A DNA stretch of 43,512 bases from an uncultured Moraxellaceae bacterium (lineage in GTDB: Bacteria > Pseudomonadota > Gammaproteobacteria > Pseudomonadales > Moraxellaceae). Below the pieces are notes generated by a model. That model saw only the letters and a list, made by a program, of their open reading frames with translations. It did not search any database and had not been told where the DNA came from. The position numbers and the translations under genes were made by a program. The first letter of the stretch is position 1. Every line of letters begins with the position of its first letter. Shown piece by piece: positions 1 to 8,217 of this stretch. The stretch lies in NCBI GenBank assembly GCA_937952925.1, contig CALFYA010000438.1, forward strand, positions 1-43,512, given 5' to 3'.

Positions 1-877
1 AGCTGTCGGGATACTTAGACTCACTGAGCAGTGCCATGGCCGCTTGCTCAAACAATACCGGATCATTGAGCACAGTCAGCAAGCGCTGTTTGAGATCATC
101 TAAAGCTTGAGCAGACACCAAGCCGGCTTGCGCTTGGCCTGCTTGCGCTGCGGTATCTGCGACAGGCACTTGCAGCACCGCATCACCCACACATTGATCG
201 GCAATCCGCTCAATCAATTGCGCCGTATTGGGCATGCGAAAGCCAAACGAGCAGGTCAGGCAGTCGTCTTCGGCAACGCCATAATGGGACAACCCTGGAG
301 GGACATACAGCAAATCACCCGGTGCCAAGATCTCATCAAAGATGATCTCGCCCATATCTGGCAATAGACGCAGCGGTTGATTGGGCACAAATGCGGTATC
401 GGCAGGGAACGACTGCCCCAACTGCCAACGTCGATGGCCGTGTGCTTGCACCAAAAACACATCGTATTGATCAAAATGTTGACCCACCGACCCGCCTTTG
501 GGGGCATACGACACCATAATGTCATCACGTCGCCACTGCGGGATAAAATCAAATTTGTGCCACAGTTCAGCCAGTTCTAGCGACCAGTGATCGACCGCTT
601 GCACCAAGAGCGTCCAGTACAAGGGCAGTTTTTTAAAGTCTTTGCGGGTCAGCGGTGAGGTTTTGAGTTGCCAACGGTCGTGGTGTTGCCCCAATTGCAT
701 CAATAGGCGTGCCGTTACACCGTCTTCAATCGCCAAATCGAGCATGTCTTGCGGCTCAAACATACCGATCAGTTCGGGCATCGCACCGCGAACCAACAAT
801 GGTTTTTTTTGCCAATAGTCTTGCAAAAATTCTGCTGGGCTAATGCCGCCCAGCACGGTCAGTGTCGTCAATTTCAA
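1..877 (-). CDS. roxA: JmjC/cupin ribosomal protein uL16 3-hydroxylase (YcfD/RoxA family), C-terminus cut by window edge
   Basis: Fe(II)/2-oxoglutarate oxygenase of the YcfD/RoxA family, which hydroxylates an arginine of ribosomal protein uL16 in the cytoplasm. The visible 292 codons include the N-terminal DYWQKKPLLVR segment (residues 20-30), the metal-binding HxD in VGQHFDQYD (H134, D136) and a second iron-ligand candidate H198 in VPPGLSHYG. There is no ATG near the start. The best start is TTG at 877, which overlaps the TGA of the upstream membrane gene as TTGA; TTG at 871 or GTG at 856 are alternatives. The C-terminal part runs off the left end. The family call is secure; the exact start is not. 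Confidence 0.9.
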   Translation of the reverse strand, partial: MKLTTLTVLGGISPAEFLQDYWQKKPLLVRGAMPELIGMFEPQDMLDLAIEDGVTARLLMQLGQHHDRWQLKTSPLTRKDFKKLPLYWTLLVQAVDHWSLELAELWHKFDFIPQWRRDDIMVSYAPKGGSVGQHFDQYDVFLVQAHGHRRWQLGQSFPADTAFVPNQPLRLLPDMGEIIFDEILAPGDLLYVPPGLSHYGVAEDDCLTCSFGFRMPNTAQLIERIADQCVGDAVLQVPVADTAAQAGQAQAGLVSAQALDDLKQRLLTVLNDPVLFEQAAMALLSESKYPDS

Positions 878-1536
878 CCCCGTTTTACTGTATAAATCAA
901 ACGCTCAAGCACCCACGCCATCATTGCGCCGAGTGTGGCTAAGGCCATATCTTTATGAGCGTCCCACATGTCACCTTGTTGACCATTGTAGCTTTCGGCA
1001 GCTTCAGGTGACATGCCCATCGCAATCCACCATTCAATAAACTCATAAAACACGCTGGAGGCCATCACAAATTGAATCACGAGCAGGGACACCCGCCCGC
1101 GTGGTGCGGCAGTAAACCATGTGGCAAACACATCCATCATGATGCGATACAACAGTAAACCATAACTAAAATGGACAAGGCGGTCGTACATATTGCGGCT
1201 CCAACCAAAATAGCCGTCCATGTCCCAACCCAGATACTGCTTTGACCATTCGTTATACGGCACAAATGAATACAGGTAGTGAGCGCCCAATACATGGATC
1301 AGGATAAAGCCAATGGTGAGAGCAAAGCCTACCTTGCTGACTTTGCCAATTTGCGTCAGCCACATCAAAATCATCACGCCGACCACCGTGCCAGCTTGGT
1401 GCATCAGGTACGCAGCAGGGTCAAGTGGATGAATAGAAGCGAGGGCGCAAGCCAGTGCCAATAGACCTAACCAGCCCCAATGAAATGCCCCCAGAGTTGG
1501 CCACGGATTGCGTGCATCAGTATAGCGAACCGTCAT
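874..1536 (-). CDS. yjdF: YjdF-like inner membrane protein (DUF2238)
   Basis: A 220-residue polytopic membrane protein with about six hydrophobic segments. The DUF2238 hallmarks are visible in the second half: NMYDRLVHFSYGLLL, FYEFIEWW and the QGDMWDAHKDM loop before the last helix. The biochemical function of the family is unknown. The ATG at 1536 is preceded by a GGGGGATGG purine run that can act as ribosome binding site. The stop overlaps the TTG start of the oxygenase gene by 4 bases, so the two are probably co-translated. That pairing suggests an operon but says nothing firm about a shared pathway. Confidence 0.85.
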   Translation of the reverse strand: MTVRYTDARNPWPTLGAFHWGWLGLLALACALASIHPLDPAAYLMHQAGTVVGVMILMWLTQIGKVSKVGFALTIGFILIHVLGAHYLYSFVPYNEWSKQYLGWDMDGYFGWSRNMYDRLVHFSYGLLLYRIMMDVFATWFTAAPRGRVSLLVIQFVMASSVFYEFIEWWIAMGMSPEAAESYNGQQGDMWDAHKDMALATLGAMMAWVLERLIYTVKRG

Positions 1537-1650
1537 TTATCCATCCCCCATATGACAAGTATTTGATCAAGATACTAAAGTGTGGGGATAGGGCATGTAT
1601 GTATGCCCGATGTGAGAATCTTGCATTTTTTTGACAACGTTCTAAAGCAC

Positions 1651-1674
1651 AATGCCCTGACACAGCAGGGCATT
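1651..1674 (-). terminator. Hairpin downstream of purB
   Basis: A perfect 9-bp stem (AATGCCCTG / CAGGGCATT, loop of 6) lies about 20 bases after the purB stop. The following bases on the minus strand (TGTGCTTTAG) are only weakly T-rich, so this is a modest intrinsic terminator at best. Confidence 0.5.
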
Positions 1675-1694
1675 GAGGATGAGATGAACCGCGA

Positions 1695-3086
1695 TTAATC
1701 GAGTTTGGCGATCCATTCAGGCAATGCACGCGCTTGCGATGCTGCGTTACCGGTATAGGTGGCTGGCGTGAGCTGTGCCAGCAAACGGCGACCTAGCTCA
1801 GGCACGGCGGCGAGTTCATCACTGTTGACGAAATCCACCATCATCTGACGAGTCATCGCTTGACCACGGGTCAGCTTTTTGAGCTTCTCATAAGGCTGCT
1901 CAATGTTGTAGCGGCGCATCACGGTTTGGATCGGTTCAGCCAACACTTCTTGGGCGGCATCGAGATCAGCAAGCAGACGATCAGCGTTGAGTTCGAGTTT
2001 GCCAATGCCTTTGAGGCAAGCATCATAGGAAATCAAGCTTTGCGCCAAGCCTACGCCCATGTTGCGCAGCACGGTCGAGTCGGTCAGGTCACGCTGCCAA
2101 CGCGAAATCGGCAGTTTTTCACCCAAATGCGCCAGCACCGCATTGGCAAGACCGAGGTTGCCTTCGGAGTTTTCAAAGTCGATGGGGTTGACTTTGTGTG
2201 GCATGGTGGACGAACCCACTTCGCCTTCTTTGAGCTTTTGTTTGAAATAACCGAGCGAGATATAGCCCCACACATCACGGTTAAAGTCGATCAAGATGGT
2301 GTTGAAGCGGCGGATCGCATCAAACAACTCTGCGATATAGTCGTGCGGCTCGATTTGGGTGGTGTAGGGGTTGAAGTCTAGACCGAGCGATTCGATAAAC
2401 TGCTGGGCATGTGCTGCCCAATCAATCGCTGGATAGGCCGAGAAATGCGCGTTGTAGTTGCCGACGGCGCCGTTGATCTTGCCAAGCAATTCGACTTGCT
2501 CGACTTGTTTGATTTGACGTGCCAAACGATAGGCCACATTCGCCATTTCTTTGCCCAAAGTAGTGGGGCTGGCGGTCTGACCGTGGGTGCGTGACAGCAT
2601 CGGCTGATCAGCATGTTTGATGGCGAGGTCAGCAATCGCATCGCGCACTTGACGCATGCTGGCGAGCAGCACGTTGCGACCATGTTTGAGCATCAAGCCA
2701 TGTGACAAGTTATTGATGTCTTCAGAGGTACAGGCAAAGTGGATAAATTCACCCACGTTGGCGAGTTCAGCAATCGGGGCAATTTTTTCTTTGAGGAAGT
2801 ATTCAACCGCTTTAACATCGTGGTTGGTAGTGCGCTCAATGGTTTTGATCCGCTCAGCGTCGTCTTCGGAAAAGTTGCTGACGATGGCATCAAGCGCCGC
2901 ATGGGTATCGGCTGAAAAAGTTGGGACTTCGCTGATGCCGTCATGCTTAGACAGCGATTGCAACCAACGCACTTCGACTTCGACCCGCGCCGCAATCAAG
3001 CCAAATTCAGACAAATAGGGGCGTAACGCATCGCATTTGCTGGCATAACGACCGTCTAACGGTGACAGGGCAGTCAGGGTATTCAT
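1695..3086 (-). CDS. purB: Adenylosuccinate lyase
   Basis: PurB cleaves SAICAR and adenylosuccinate, releasing fumarate, in purine synthesis in the cytoplasm. The 463-residue product has the fumarase/aspartase superfamily signature GEVGSSTMPHKVNPIDFEN near residue 290 and SRTHGQTASPTTLGKE near residue 165, with the length expected for the Escherichia-type enzyme. The ATG at 3086 is preferred over the TTG one codon upstream; AAAGGT lies 6-11 bases ahead of it. It follows hflD by 26 bases, closing the nudJ-mnmA-hflD-purB block with the same order as in Escherichia coli. Confidence 0.97.
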   Translation of the reverse strand: MNTLTALSPLDGRYASKCDALRPYLSEFGLIAARVEVEVRWLQSLSKHDGISEVPTFSADTHAALDAIVSNFSEDDAERIKTIERTTNHDVKAVEYFLKEKIAPIAELANVGEFIHFACTSEDINNLSHGLMLKHGRNVLLASMRQVRDAIADLAIKHADQPMLSRTHGQTASPTTLGKEMANVAYRLARQIKQVEQVELLGKINGAVGNYNAHFSAYPAIDWAAHAQQFIESLGLDFNPYTTQIEPHDYIAELFDAIRRFNTILIDFNRDVWGYISLGYFKQKLKEGEVGSSTMPHKVNPIDFENSEGNLGLANAVLAHLGEKLPISRWQRDLTDSTVLRNMGVGLAQSLISYDACLKGIGKLELNADRLLADLDAAQEVLAEPIQTVMRRYNIEQPYEKLKKLTRGQAMTRQMMVDFVNSDELAAVPELGRRLLAQLTPATYTGNAASQARALPEWIAKLD

Positions 3087-3112
3087 CAACAGAACCTTTT
3101 TTCAAACCAAAA

Positions 3113-3820
3113 TTAACGAACCATGCTTGGATCACGATAGTAACGCAGTGCCAGTTCGCGTAAGTCTTCGAGTAAATGACGACGACCAAACATAAATGAC
3201 CAGCGTCGTCCACCGAGTTGATGCCACAAATGGGCAGCTTGCACGCCTGCAAATAAGCAGGCGCGAATTCGATCAATATTCGCTTGCTCCGTCAAGTGCG
3301 CTTGTTGACCTTGGATCTTGAGACGCATCTTCAGCGAGCCTGCGGTATCCAAATACAACTGTGCAAACCCTGCCATCACCGCAGGGTGTTCGAGTTGTTG
3401 ATCAAAAAATGAGATGCGGTTAGTTAAGACTGGCAATTGCTGGGTCATCAGCGTGGTCAGCTTGGCCTGCCGATAAATTTTTCGTTCTAGGGTCAATAAG
3501 GCAAGGGCATAACGCATGGCTTCACTATAACGCCAGCGTTTGGGCGCAGGGGTGCTGCTAAAGGGCTGCGTCAGGCAGCTTTCTAAAGTGCGCAGCCCTA
3601 AGCGCAGTGAGGCTGGATAATCATAGCGCTGCTGCGGTTGCAACTGGGTACTCAAGCTTGCGTGAATCAGTCGATCAAACTCACGCTGATGGGAGTGCAA
3701 GGCCGCTCGACCTTGAGTGGCAAACAGGTGTACCAATTGAGCCGACTGAAACACCGCGGCCAAGGCAATCAAGCGAGCTTGGCGGGGCGTAAATTCTTCT
3801 TCAAGGCGGGGTTGGGACAT
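3113..3820 (-). CDS. hflD: HflD homologue (high frequency lysogenization protein family)
   Basis: A 235-residue, mostly helical protein matching HflD, named in E. coli for its effect on lambda CII; its housekeeping role is unclear. Recognition rests on the overall sequence (RQARLIALAAVFQSAQLVHL at the N-terminus, IRACLFAGVQAAHLWHQLGG near the C-terminus) and on its place between mnmA and purB. Two in-frame ATGs lie at 3826 and 3820. AGGA directly abuts the first, leaving no spacer, but sits 6 bases before the second, so 3820 is chosen. The mnmA stop is 22 bases upstream. Confidence 0.88.
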   Translation of the reverse strand: MSQPRLEEEFTPRQARLIALAAVFQSAQLVHLFATQGRAALHSHQREFDRLIHASLSTQLQPQQRYDYPASLRLGLRTLESCLTQPFSSTPAPKRWRYSEAMRYALALLTLERKIYRQAKLTTLMTQQLPVLTNRISFFDQQLEHPAVMAGFAQLYLDTAGSLKMRLKIQGQQAHLTEQANIDRIRACLFAGVQAAHLWHQLGGRRWSFMFGRRHLLEDLRELALRYYRDPSMVR

Positions 3821-3842
3821 ACTCATTCCTAAAGCCACGCAT

Positions 3843-5009
3843 TTAGCTGGCGTGAGTGTACACCATCGACGTGGCAAGGCCAGCATCGATTCGCGCAATC
3901 ACTCCACCGCCCAAGCACAGCTCATCTTGGTAAAACACCACCGATTGACCAGGGGTCACTGCACGCTGCGGCTGATCAAACACCACACGCACGCCACCAG
4001 CCGCATCCGGATAGACGGTACAGGCTTGATCGGGTTGGCGATAACGGGTTTTGGCGCTACAGCGCAGACCGTCGGTGCTGACCGGACTCACGCCCGCCAC
4101 CCAATCAATTGGCTCGCTCCACAGCGTCTGGCTTTGCAGCAACGGATGATCATGACCTTGACCAATGATCAGTTGGTTTTTGCTCATGTCTTTGGCGAGC
4201 ACAAACCATGCGCCTTCGGCTTGGTTTTTTAGGCCACCAATGCCAATGCCACCGCGCTGACCGAGCGTGTAGTACATCAAACCATCATGCCGACCCACCA
4301 CCACGCCTTCATCGGTGACGATCTCACCGGCTTGTGCGGGCAGATATTGCTTGAGAAAATCTTTAAAACGACGCTCACCAATAAAACAAATACCGGTCGA
4401 GTCTTTTTTGGCAGCCGTCGCCAAACCTAGTGCGGCGGCTTTGGCGCGTACCAACGGCTTTTCAATCTCACCCACTGGAAATAAGGTCTTCGCCAGCTCA
4501 CGACCATGCACGGCATGCAAAAAATAGCTTTGGTCTTTGTTGGTATCTTCACCGCGCAGTAGCGGCGCATAGGTTTCGCCAAGTATATTGGTTTGATTGA
4601 CCCCACGACGCGCATAATGACCCGTTGCAATAAAATCGGCACCGAGCGTCATGGCATAATCCAAGAACGCTCGGAATTTGATTTCTTTATTGCACAAAAT
4701 ATCAGGGTTAGGGGTACGACCGGCTTGATACTCTTTGAGAAAGTGCTCAAACACCCGATCCCAGTATTCCATCGAAAAATTGACACTACGCAGTGGAATC
4801 CCCAAACGATCACACACCGCCTGCGCATCAGCCAAATCTTTGAGCGCCGTACAATACTCGGTGCCGTCGTCTTCCTCCCAATTCTTCATAAACAAGCCTT
4901 CGACGCGATAGCCCTGTTCGAGCAACAGCGCAGCCGACACTGAAGAATCAACGCCTCCCGACATGCCAACAATCACATAGGGCGCGTTAGAAGTATGTAG
5001 ATCGGTCAC
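3843..5009 (-). CDS. mnmA: tRNA-specific 2-thiouridylase MnmA
   Basis: MnmA transfers sulfur to U34 of the tRNAs for Lys, Glu and Gln, using ATP and a sulfur relay that begins at IscS, also encoded in this window. The 388-residue product shows the PP-loop SGGVDSS (residues 17-23), the catalytic cysteine C106 in DILCNKEIKF and the second catalytic cysteine C208 in STGICFIGE. The start is GTG at 5009, with GGAG 7 bases upstream. That SD overlaps the nudJ stop, which is 11 bases away, so the two are translationally linked. Confidence 0.97.
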   Translation of the reverse strand: MTDLHTSNAPYVIVGMSGGVDSSVSAALLLEQGYRVEGLFMKNWEEDDGTEYCTALKDLADAQAVCDRLGIPLRSVNFSMEYWDRVFEHFLKEYQAGRTPNPDILCNKEIKFRAFLDYAMTLGADFIATGHYARRGVNQTNILGETYAPLLRGEDTNKDQSYFLHAVHGRELAKTLFPVGEIEKPLVRAKAAALGLATAAKKDSTGICFIGERRFKDFLKQYLPAQAGEIVTDEGVVVGRHDGLMYYTLGQRGGIGIGGLKNQAEGAWFVLAKDMSKNQLIIGQGHDHPLLQSQTLWSEPIDWVAGVSPVSTDGLRCSAKTRYRQPDQACTVYPDAAGGVRVVFDQPQRAVTPGQSVVFYQDELCLGGGVIARIDAGLATSMVYTHAS

Positions 5010-5020
5010 CAGAATACTCC

Positions 5021-5506
5021 TTAAGCCGTTACCACGTGAGGATCTAAGACAAAACGTGGTTGTTCAAAGACCACATCGAGCGGAAACGCACGGCCTGCCA
5101 ACGCGTCGTCAATACAACGTAGCACCAATGGCGAACGCGCACGACCGGTCGCTTCTAGCTCGTCACGGCTCATCCATACCGCACGATGAATGCCACGATC
5201 AAGCGGGCGAGTCGGATCATGGCTGATCGGGCGTGCCAAGTAACACATCCGATAATAAGTGTGATTGGGTGCATGCGGAGGGGTATAGGTATACATGCCA
5301 AGTAGCGCGGTCAACTCGACCGTCCAGCCAGTTTCTTCGAGCGTTTCGCGGCGTGCGGCCTCTTCTAAGCTTTCATGAGCTTCAACGTGACCGGCTGGTT
5401 GATTGATCACCAAATGCGCCATCGCAGGGTTTTCTTCTTCAACCAATAAAAAACGACCGTCTTGCTCAATGACTGTCGCGACAGTCACATGTGGAATCCA
5501 AGACAT
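5021..5506 (-). CDS. nudJ: Nudix hydrolase NudJ-like
   Basis: A 161-residue Nudix pyrophosphohydrolase. The Nudix box is complete: GHVEAHESLEEAAR followed by RETLEETGW. In E. coli, NudJ hydrolyses thiamine pyrophosphates and nucleoside di- and triphosphates; substrate here is assumed from position and similarity. The ATG at 5506 is supported by GGAG with a 6-base spacer; an upstream in-frame start at 5530 has no such support. It is the first gene of the nudJ-mnmA-hflD-purB run and diverges from moaC across about 55 bases, which must hold both promoters. Confidence 0.9.
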   Translation of the reverse strand: MSWIPHVTVATVIEQDGRFLLVEEENPAMAHLVINQPAGHVEAHESLEEAARRETLEETGWTVELTALLGMYTYTPPHAPNHTYYRMCYLARPISHDPTRPLDRGIHRAVWMSRDELEATGRARSPLVLRCIDDALAGRAFPLDVVFEQPRFVLDPHVVTA

Positions 5507-5561
5507 GACAGACTCCAAACAATGGGGCAATAATGATACGGGATTTCAGTAGGCAAACCAA

Positions 5562-6041
5562 ATGCAACAGCAACCTTTTACCCATCTTGATGCGCAAGGC
5601 GCAGCCCATATGGTCGATATATCCGAAAAACCGATCAGCACCCGTCAAGCGACCGCTGTTGGTTTTATCCACCTTCAACCAAGTACGCTCGCATTGCTAC
5701 TCGATCAAGCCTTGCCCAAGGGTGATGTACTCGCTACTGCAAGGATTGCCGGTATCCAAGCCGCCAAACGCACCGCAGATCTGATCCCGTTGTGTCATCC
5801 ACTGCCGCTTACCAAAGTCGGTATTGAATTAGTGCCAACAGAGCAACCGCACTGCGGAATTGCGATTACTGCGATCTGCCGCACGACAGGCCAAACCGGT
5901 GTGGAAATGGAAGCGCTCACGGCGGTGAGTGTCGCCGCTTTGACTTTGTATGACATGTGCAAAGCTGTAGACAAAGAGATGGTGATTGATCAGATTACCC
6001 TCAAGCAAAAATCTGGAGGCAAACATGACATCAACCGTTAA
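5562..6041 (+). CDS. moaC: Cyclic pyranopterin monophosphate synthase MoaC
   Basis: MoaC converts the MoaA product 3',8-cyclo-GTP into cyclic pyranopterin monophosphate, the first stable intermediate of molybdenum cofactor synthesis. The 159-residue product carries HMVDISEKP (16-24), DLIPLCHPLPL (73-83) and GVEMEALTAVSVAALTLYDM (113-132), with the catalytic pair D131/K134. Its 3' end overlaps moaD by 17 bases. MoaA is not in the window; moaB lies separately near 24.5 kb. Confidence 0.96.
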   Translation: MQQQPFTHLDAQGAAHMVDISEKPISTRQATAVGFIHLQPSTLALLLDQALPKGDVLATARIAGIQAAKRTADLIPLCHPLPLTKVGIELVPTEQPHCGIAITAICRTTGQTGVEMEALTAVSVAALTLYDMCKAVDKEMVIDQITLKQKSGGKHDINR

Positions 6042-6276
6042 TATTCTGTTTTTCGCTCGTCTACGCGAAAAAATGGGCGCACAGCAGCTCGCTCTTGCCA
6101 TCGACACGCCTGTATCGCTTGCAGATCTCAAAGAACGGCTCGGAGAGGCTTATCCCGCCTTTGCTGAACTGCGACCACCGATCATGGCGGCGATTAATCA
6201 AGACTTTGCGCCCGATGAGGCGATGGTACAGGCCGGTGATGAAGTGGCTTTTTTCCCACCGGTGACCGGAGGTTAA
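6025..6276 (+). CDS. moaD: Molybdopterin synthase small subunit MoaD
   Basis: An 83-residue ubiquitin-fold sulfur carrier. The C-terminus FFPPVTGG ends in the Gly-Gly that is adenylated and thiocarboxylated before donating sulfur in MoaE. The ATG at 6025 is chosen because GGAGG lies 5 bases upstream; this start is inside the end of moaC (17-base overlap). A longer in-frame reading from 5986 lies wholly in moaC sequence and is not needed for the fold. Confidence 0.93.
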   Translation: MTSTVNILFFARLREKMGAQQLALAIDTPVSLADLKERLGEAYPAFAELRPPIMAAINQDFAPDEAMVQAGDEVAFFPPVTGG

Positions 6277-6732
6277 ATGCCAACGCCTATTGTCCGGATT
6301 CAACACGACCGCTTTGACAGTCAAACCCTCGAATCATTGCTGACCTGCTCGGCAGGCTGTGGTGCGGTGGTGAGCTTTATCGGTCGGGTGCGTGATCATG
6401 GTGATCGCCCCGATGTGATCGGCTTACGCCTAGAGCATTATCCTGCGATGACCGAGAAAATCCTGCGGCGTCATGCCCAACTTGCCTTTGAGCGTTTTGA
6501 GGTTGAATCGATTGTATTGATCCATCGGGTCGGTGAATTGCTGCTTGGTGAGCCGATTGTAGGGGTGGCGGTGGCAAGCGCCCACCGGCAAACCGCGTTT
6601 GATACTGCGCAGTTTTTGATGGATTTTTTAAAGTTTGACGCCCCATTTTGGAAACAAGAGCTTACAGCTTCGGGGCAAGCAATTTGGGTGGAACAAAAAG
6701 AAAGCGATCGCAAACGCCGTCAGCAGTGGTAA
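6277..6732 (+). CDS. moaE: Molybdopterin synthase catalytic subunit MoaE
   Basis: MoaE pairs with MoaD to insert two sulfurs into cyclic pyranopterin monophosphate, giving molybdopterin. The 151-residue product has the family's RVGELLLGEPIVGVAVASAH core and the lysine-containing DFLKFDAPFWKQE near residue 125, where the active-site lysines lie. The ATG follows the moaD TAA with no gap, and its SD (GGAGG) is embedded in the last codons of moaD, which fits stoichiometric translation of the two subunits. Confidence 0.95.
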   Translation: MPTPIVRIQHDRFDSQTLESLLTCSAGCGAVVSFIGRVRDHGDRPDVIGLRLEHYPAMTEKILRRHAQLAFERFEVESIVLIHRVGELLLGEPIVGVAVASAHRQTAFDTAQFLMDFLKFDAPFWKQELTASGQAIWVEQKESDRKRRQQW

Positions 6733-6778
6733 ACTCTTGCTCACAAGACTAATCGCTATAAGACTATAGGATATCATC

Positions 6779-7807
6779 GTGAGCGAACGTATCGCCGTAT
6801 ATTGGGATTTTGAAAACATTCATCTATCCCTAGGCAACCAAATTTTTGGTGCGGATTGGATCAAATCCTCCCGTTTCCAAAAACAAACCCGTATTGTTGA
6901 CCTGCCGGCAATCATGCAGTGGGTCAACTCCCTAGGACAGGTCTGTGTCAACCGTGCGTATGCCAACTGGTCATACTTAAGTTGCTACAGCACTGACCTG
7001 CAAAACCACTGTGTTGATCTTGTGCAACTGTTTCATCGTGGAAGTCATGCCAAAAATGGGGCAGACATCCGGATTGCAGTGGACGTGATCGAAGACCTGC
7101 ATCGACATCCCATCGACACCATCGTGATTATTGGCGGCGACAGTGATTATATTGCTGTGGCGCAAAAGGTGCGTGAGCGGGGGCGTAAGATCTATGGGTT
7201 TGGCGTCGAAGACACCACCAACCCGTATTGGGTCAGAGCGTGCCACGATTTTCGCTTCTATCAAGATGTGATGACACCGGTCTGGCACAACCCGATGGGT
7301 CAACTCGAAGATCAACAGCGTATGTTGCTTGATGCCAATCACGCCATGAATGATGCCTACGAGCGTTATGTGCGTTTGCTCAAAGAGCAGCAGATCCGCA
7401 TCGTCGAGCCGCATCTACTGACGGCATCTATCGAGCAAAGCTGGCAGATTTTTGAAAAAGATCCGATGCTGACTTCGTTTGAAGTGTTCCGTCAGCAGCT
7501 CAAAGATCGAATGCAGACCTTACATCATTGCACCGATACTGACCTTGCCAAGATCAAAGCGATTTTGTACAAGGCACGCTTCTTTGCGATTGATCCCGCC
7601 CACCCTGGTGTACGCCGCGATCCTGATTTGCACAGCCTACACGATGCAATTGAGCGGGTACAGATCATGCTGATCCAGCGTGTGCTCGACAATATCCACG
7701 AAAACCCGCATTTGAGTGCATTACAGCGTTTGCTGCCTGATCAGGAGCACGCCAATATGATGCAATTGATGCGTCAAGTCCAAGAGCCGCTGGGTATTCC
7801 TGCCTAA
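6779..7807 (+). CDS. NYN-domain (PIN-like, LabA/DUF88-type) protein with uncharacterised C-terminal domain
   Basis: A 342-residue protein. Residues 1-160 form an NYN nuclease-fold domain: VYWDFENIHLS (D10, N13), GADIRIAVD (D96, D102) and IIGGDSDY (D121, D123) make the acidic metal-binding set expected of an RNase. Residues 185-342 look helical and do not match a family I can name with confidence. The start is GTG at 6779 with AGG 8 bases upstream. The gene stands alone between moaE and a bidirectional terminator. The RNase role is inferred from the fold; no substrate can be read from context. Confidence 0.85.
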   Translation: MSERIAVYWDFENIHLSLGNQIFGADWIKSSRFQKQTRIVDLPAIMQWVNSLGQVCVNRAYANWSYLSCYSTDLQNHCVDLVQLFHRGSHAKNGADIRIAVDVIEDLHRHPIDTIVIIGGDSDYIAVAQKVRERGRKIYGFGVEDTTNPYWVRACHDFRFYQDVMTPVWHNPMGQLEDQQRMLLDANHAMNDAYERYVRLLKEQQIRIVEPHLLTASIEQSWQIFEKDPMLTSFEVFRQQLKDRMQTLHHCTDTDLAKIKAILYKARFFAIDPAHPGVRRDPDLHSLHDAIERVQIMLIQRVLDNIHENPHLSALQRLLPDQEHANMMQLMRQVQEPLGIPA

Positions 7808-7816
7808 TGCCAAAAC

Positions 7817-7846
7817 AAAACAGCGGTCATTCGACCGCTGTTTTTT
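7817..7846. terminator. Bidirectional intrinsic terminator between the NYN gene and fdx
   Basis: A near-perfect stem AAAACAGCGGTC / GACCGCTGTTTT with a 4-base ATTC loop, flanked by an A run on the left and six T on the right. The two flanking genes converge here, so it can end both transcripts. Confidence 0.9.
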
Positions 7847-7863
7847 GATTCATCGCAGATGTT

Positions 7864-8202
7864 TTAGTGCCGCTCAGACGCATGATTGATGGTGTAGCGC
7901 GGCAGCTCCACCTCCAAATCACGATTGCCGATGGCAACTTGGCAAGACAGGCGCGAATCTGGCTCCAAGCCCCACGCCCGATCCAACAAATCCGCTTCGA
8001 CATCGTCCATCTCGTCTAGGGAGTTAAACCCTTGACGCACAATCACATGACAGGTGGTACACGCGGCTGACATATCACAGGCGTGCTCAATGCTCACACC
8101 ATGATCGAGCAAGCTTTGGCACAAATTGGCCTGTTCAGACACCTCAAACTCTGCACCATTGGGGCAGTATTGTGGGTGTGGGATGACTTTAATACGGGGC
8201 AT
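7864..8202 (-). CDS. fdx: ISC-type [2Fe-2S] ferredoxin
   Basis: The ferredoxin of the Isc system, supplying electrons for cluster assembly on IscU. The 112-residue product has cysteines C42, C48, C51 and C87 at the positions known for E. coli Fdx (CDMSAACTTC, then RLSC). It is the last gene of the iscRSUA-hscBA-fdx operon, starting 15 bases after hscA. The ATG at 8202 lacks a strong SD. No iscX follows; the operon ends at the terminator near 7830. Confidence 0.96.
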   Translation of the reverse strand: MPRIKVIPHPQYCPNGAEFEVSEQANLCQSLLDHGVSIEHACDMSAACTTCHVIVRQGFNSLDEMDDVEADLLDRAWGLEPDSRLSCQVAIGNRDLEVELPRYTINHASERH

Positions 8203-8217
8203 ACCATCAAACTCGCG

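Noticed and set aside
1591..1608. Hairpin GGGCAT-GTATGT-ATGCCC ahead of yjdF
   Set aside because: Only a 6-bp stem without T run, in the leader of yjdF; no evidence for a riboswitch or terminator.
1860..2381. Open frame of 173 codons opposite purB
   Set aside because: Same reason: purB is certain over the whole interval and the opposite frame has no recognisable features.
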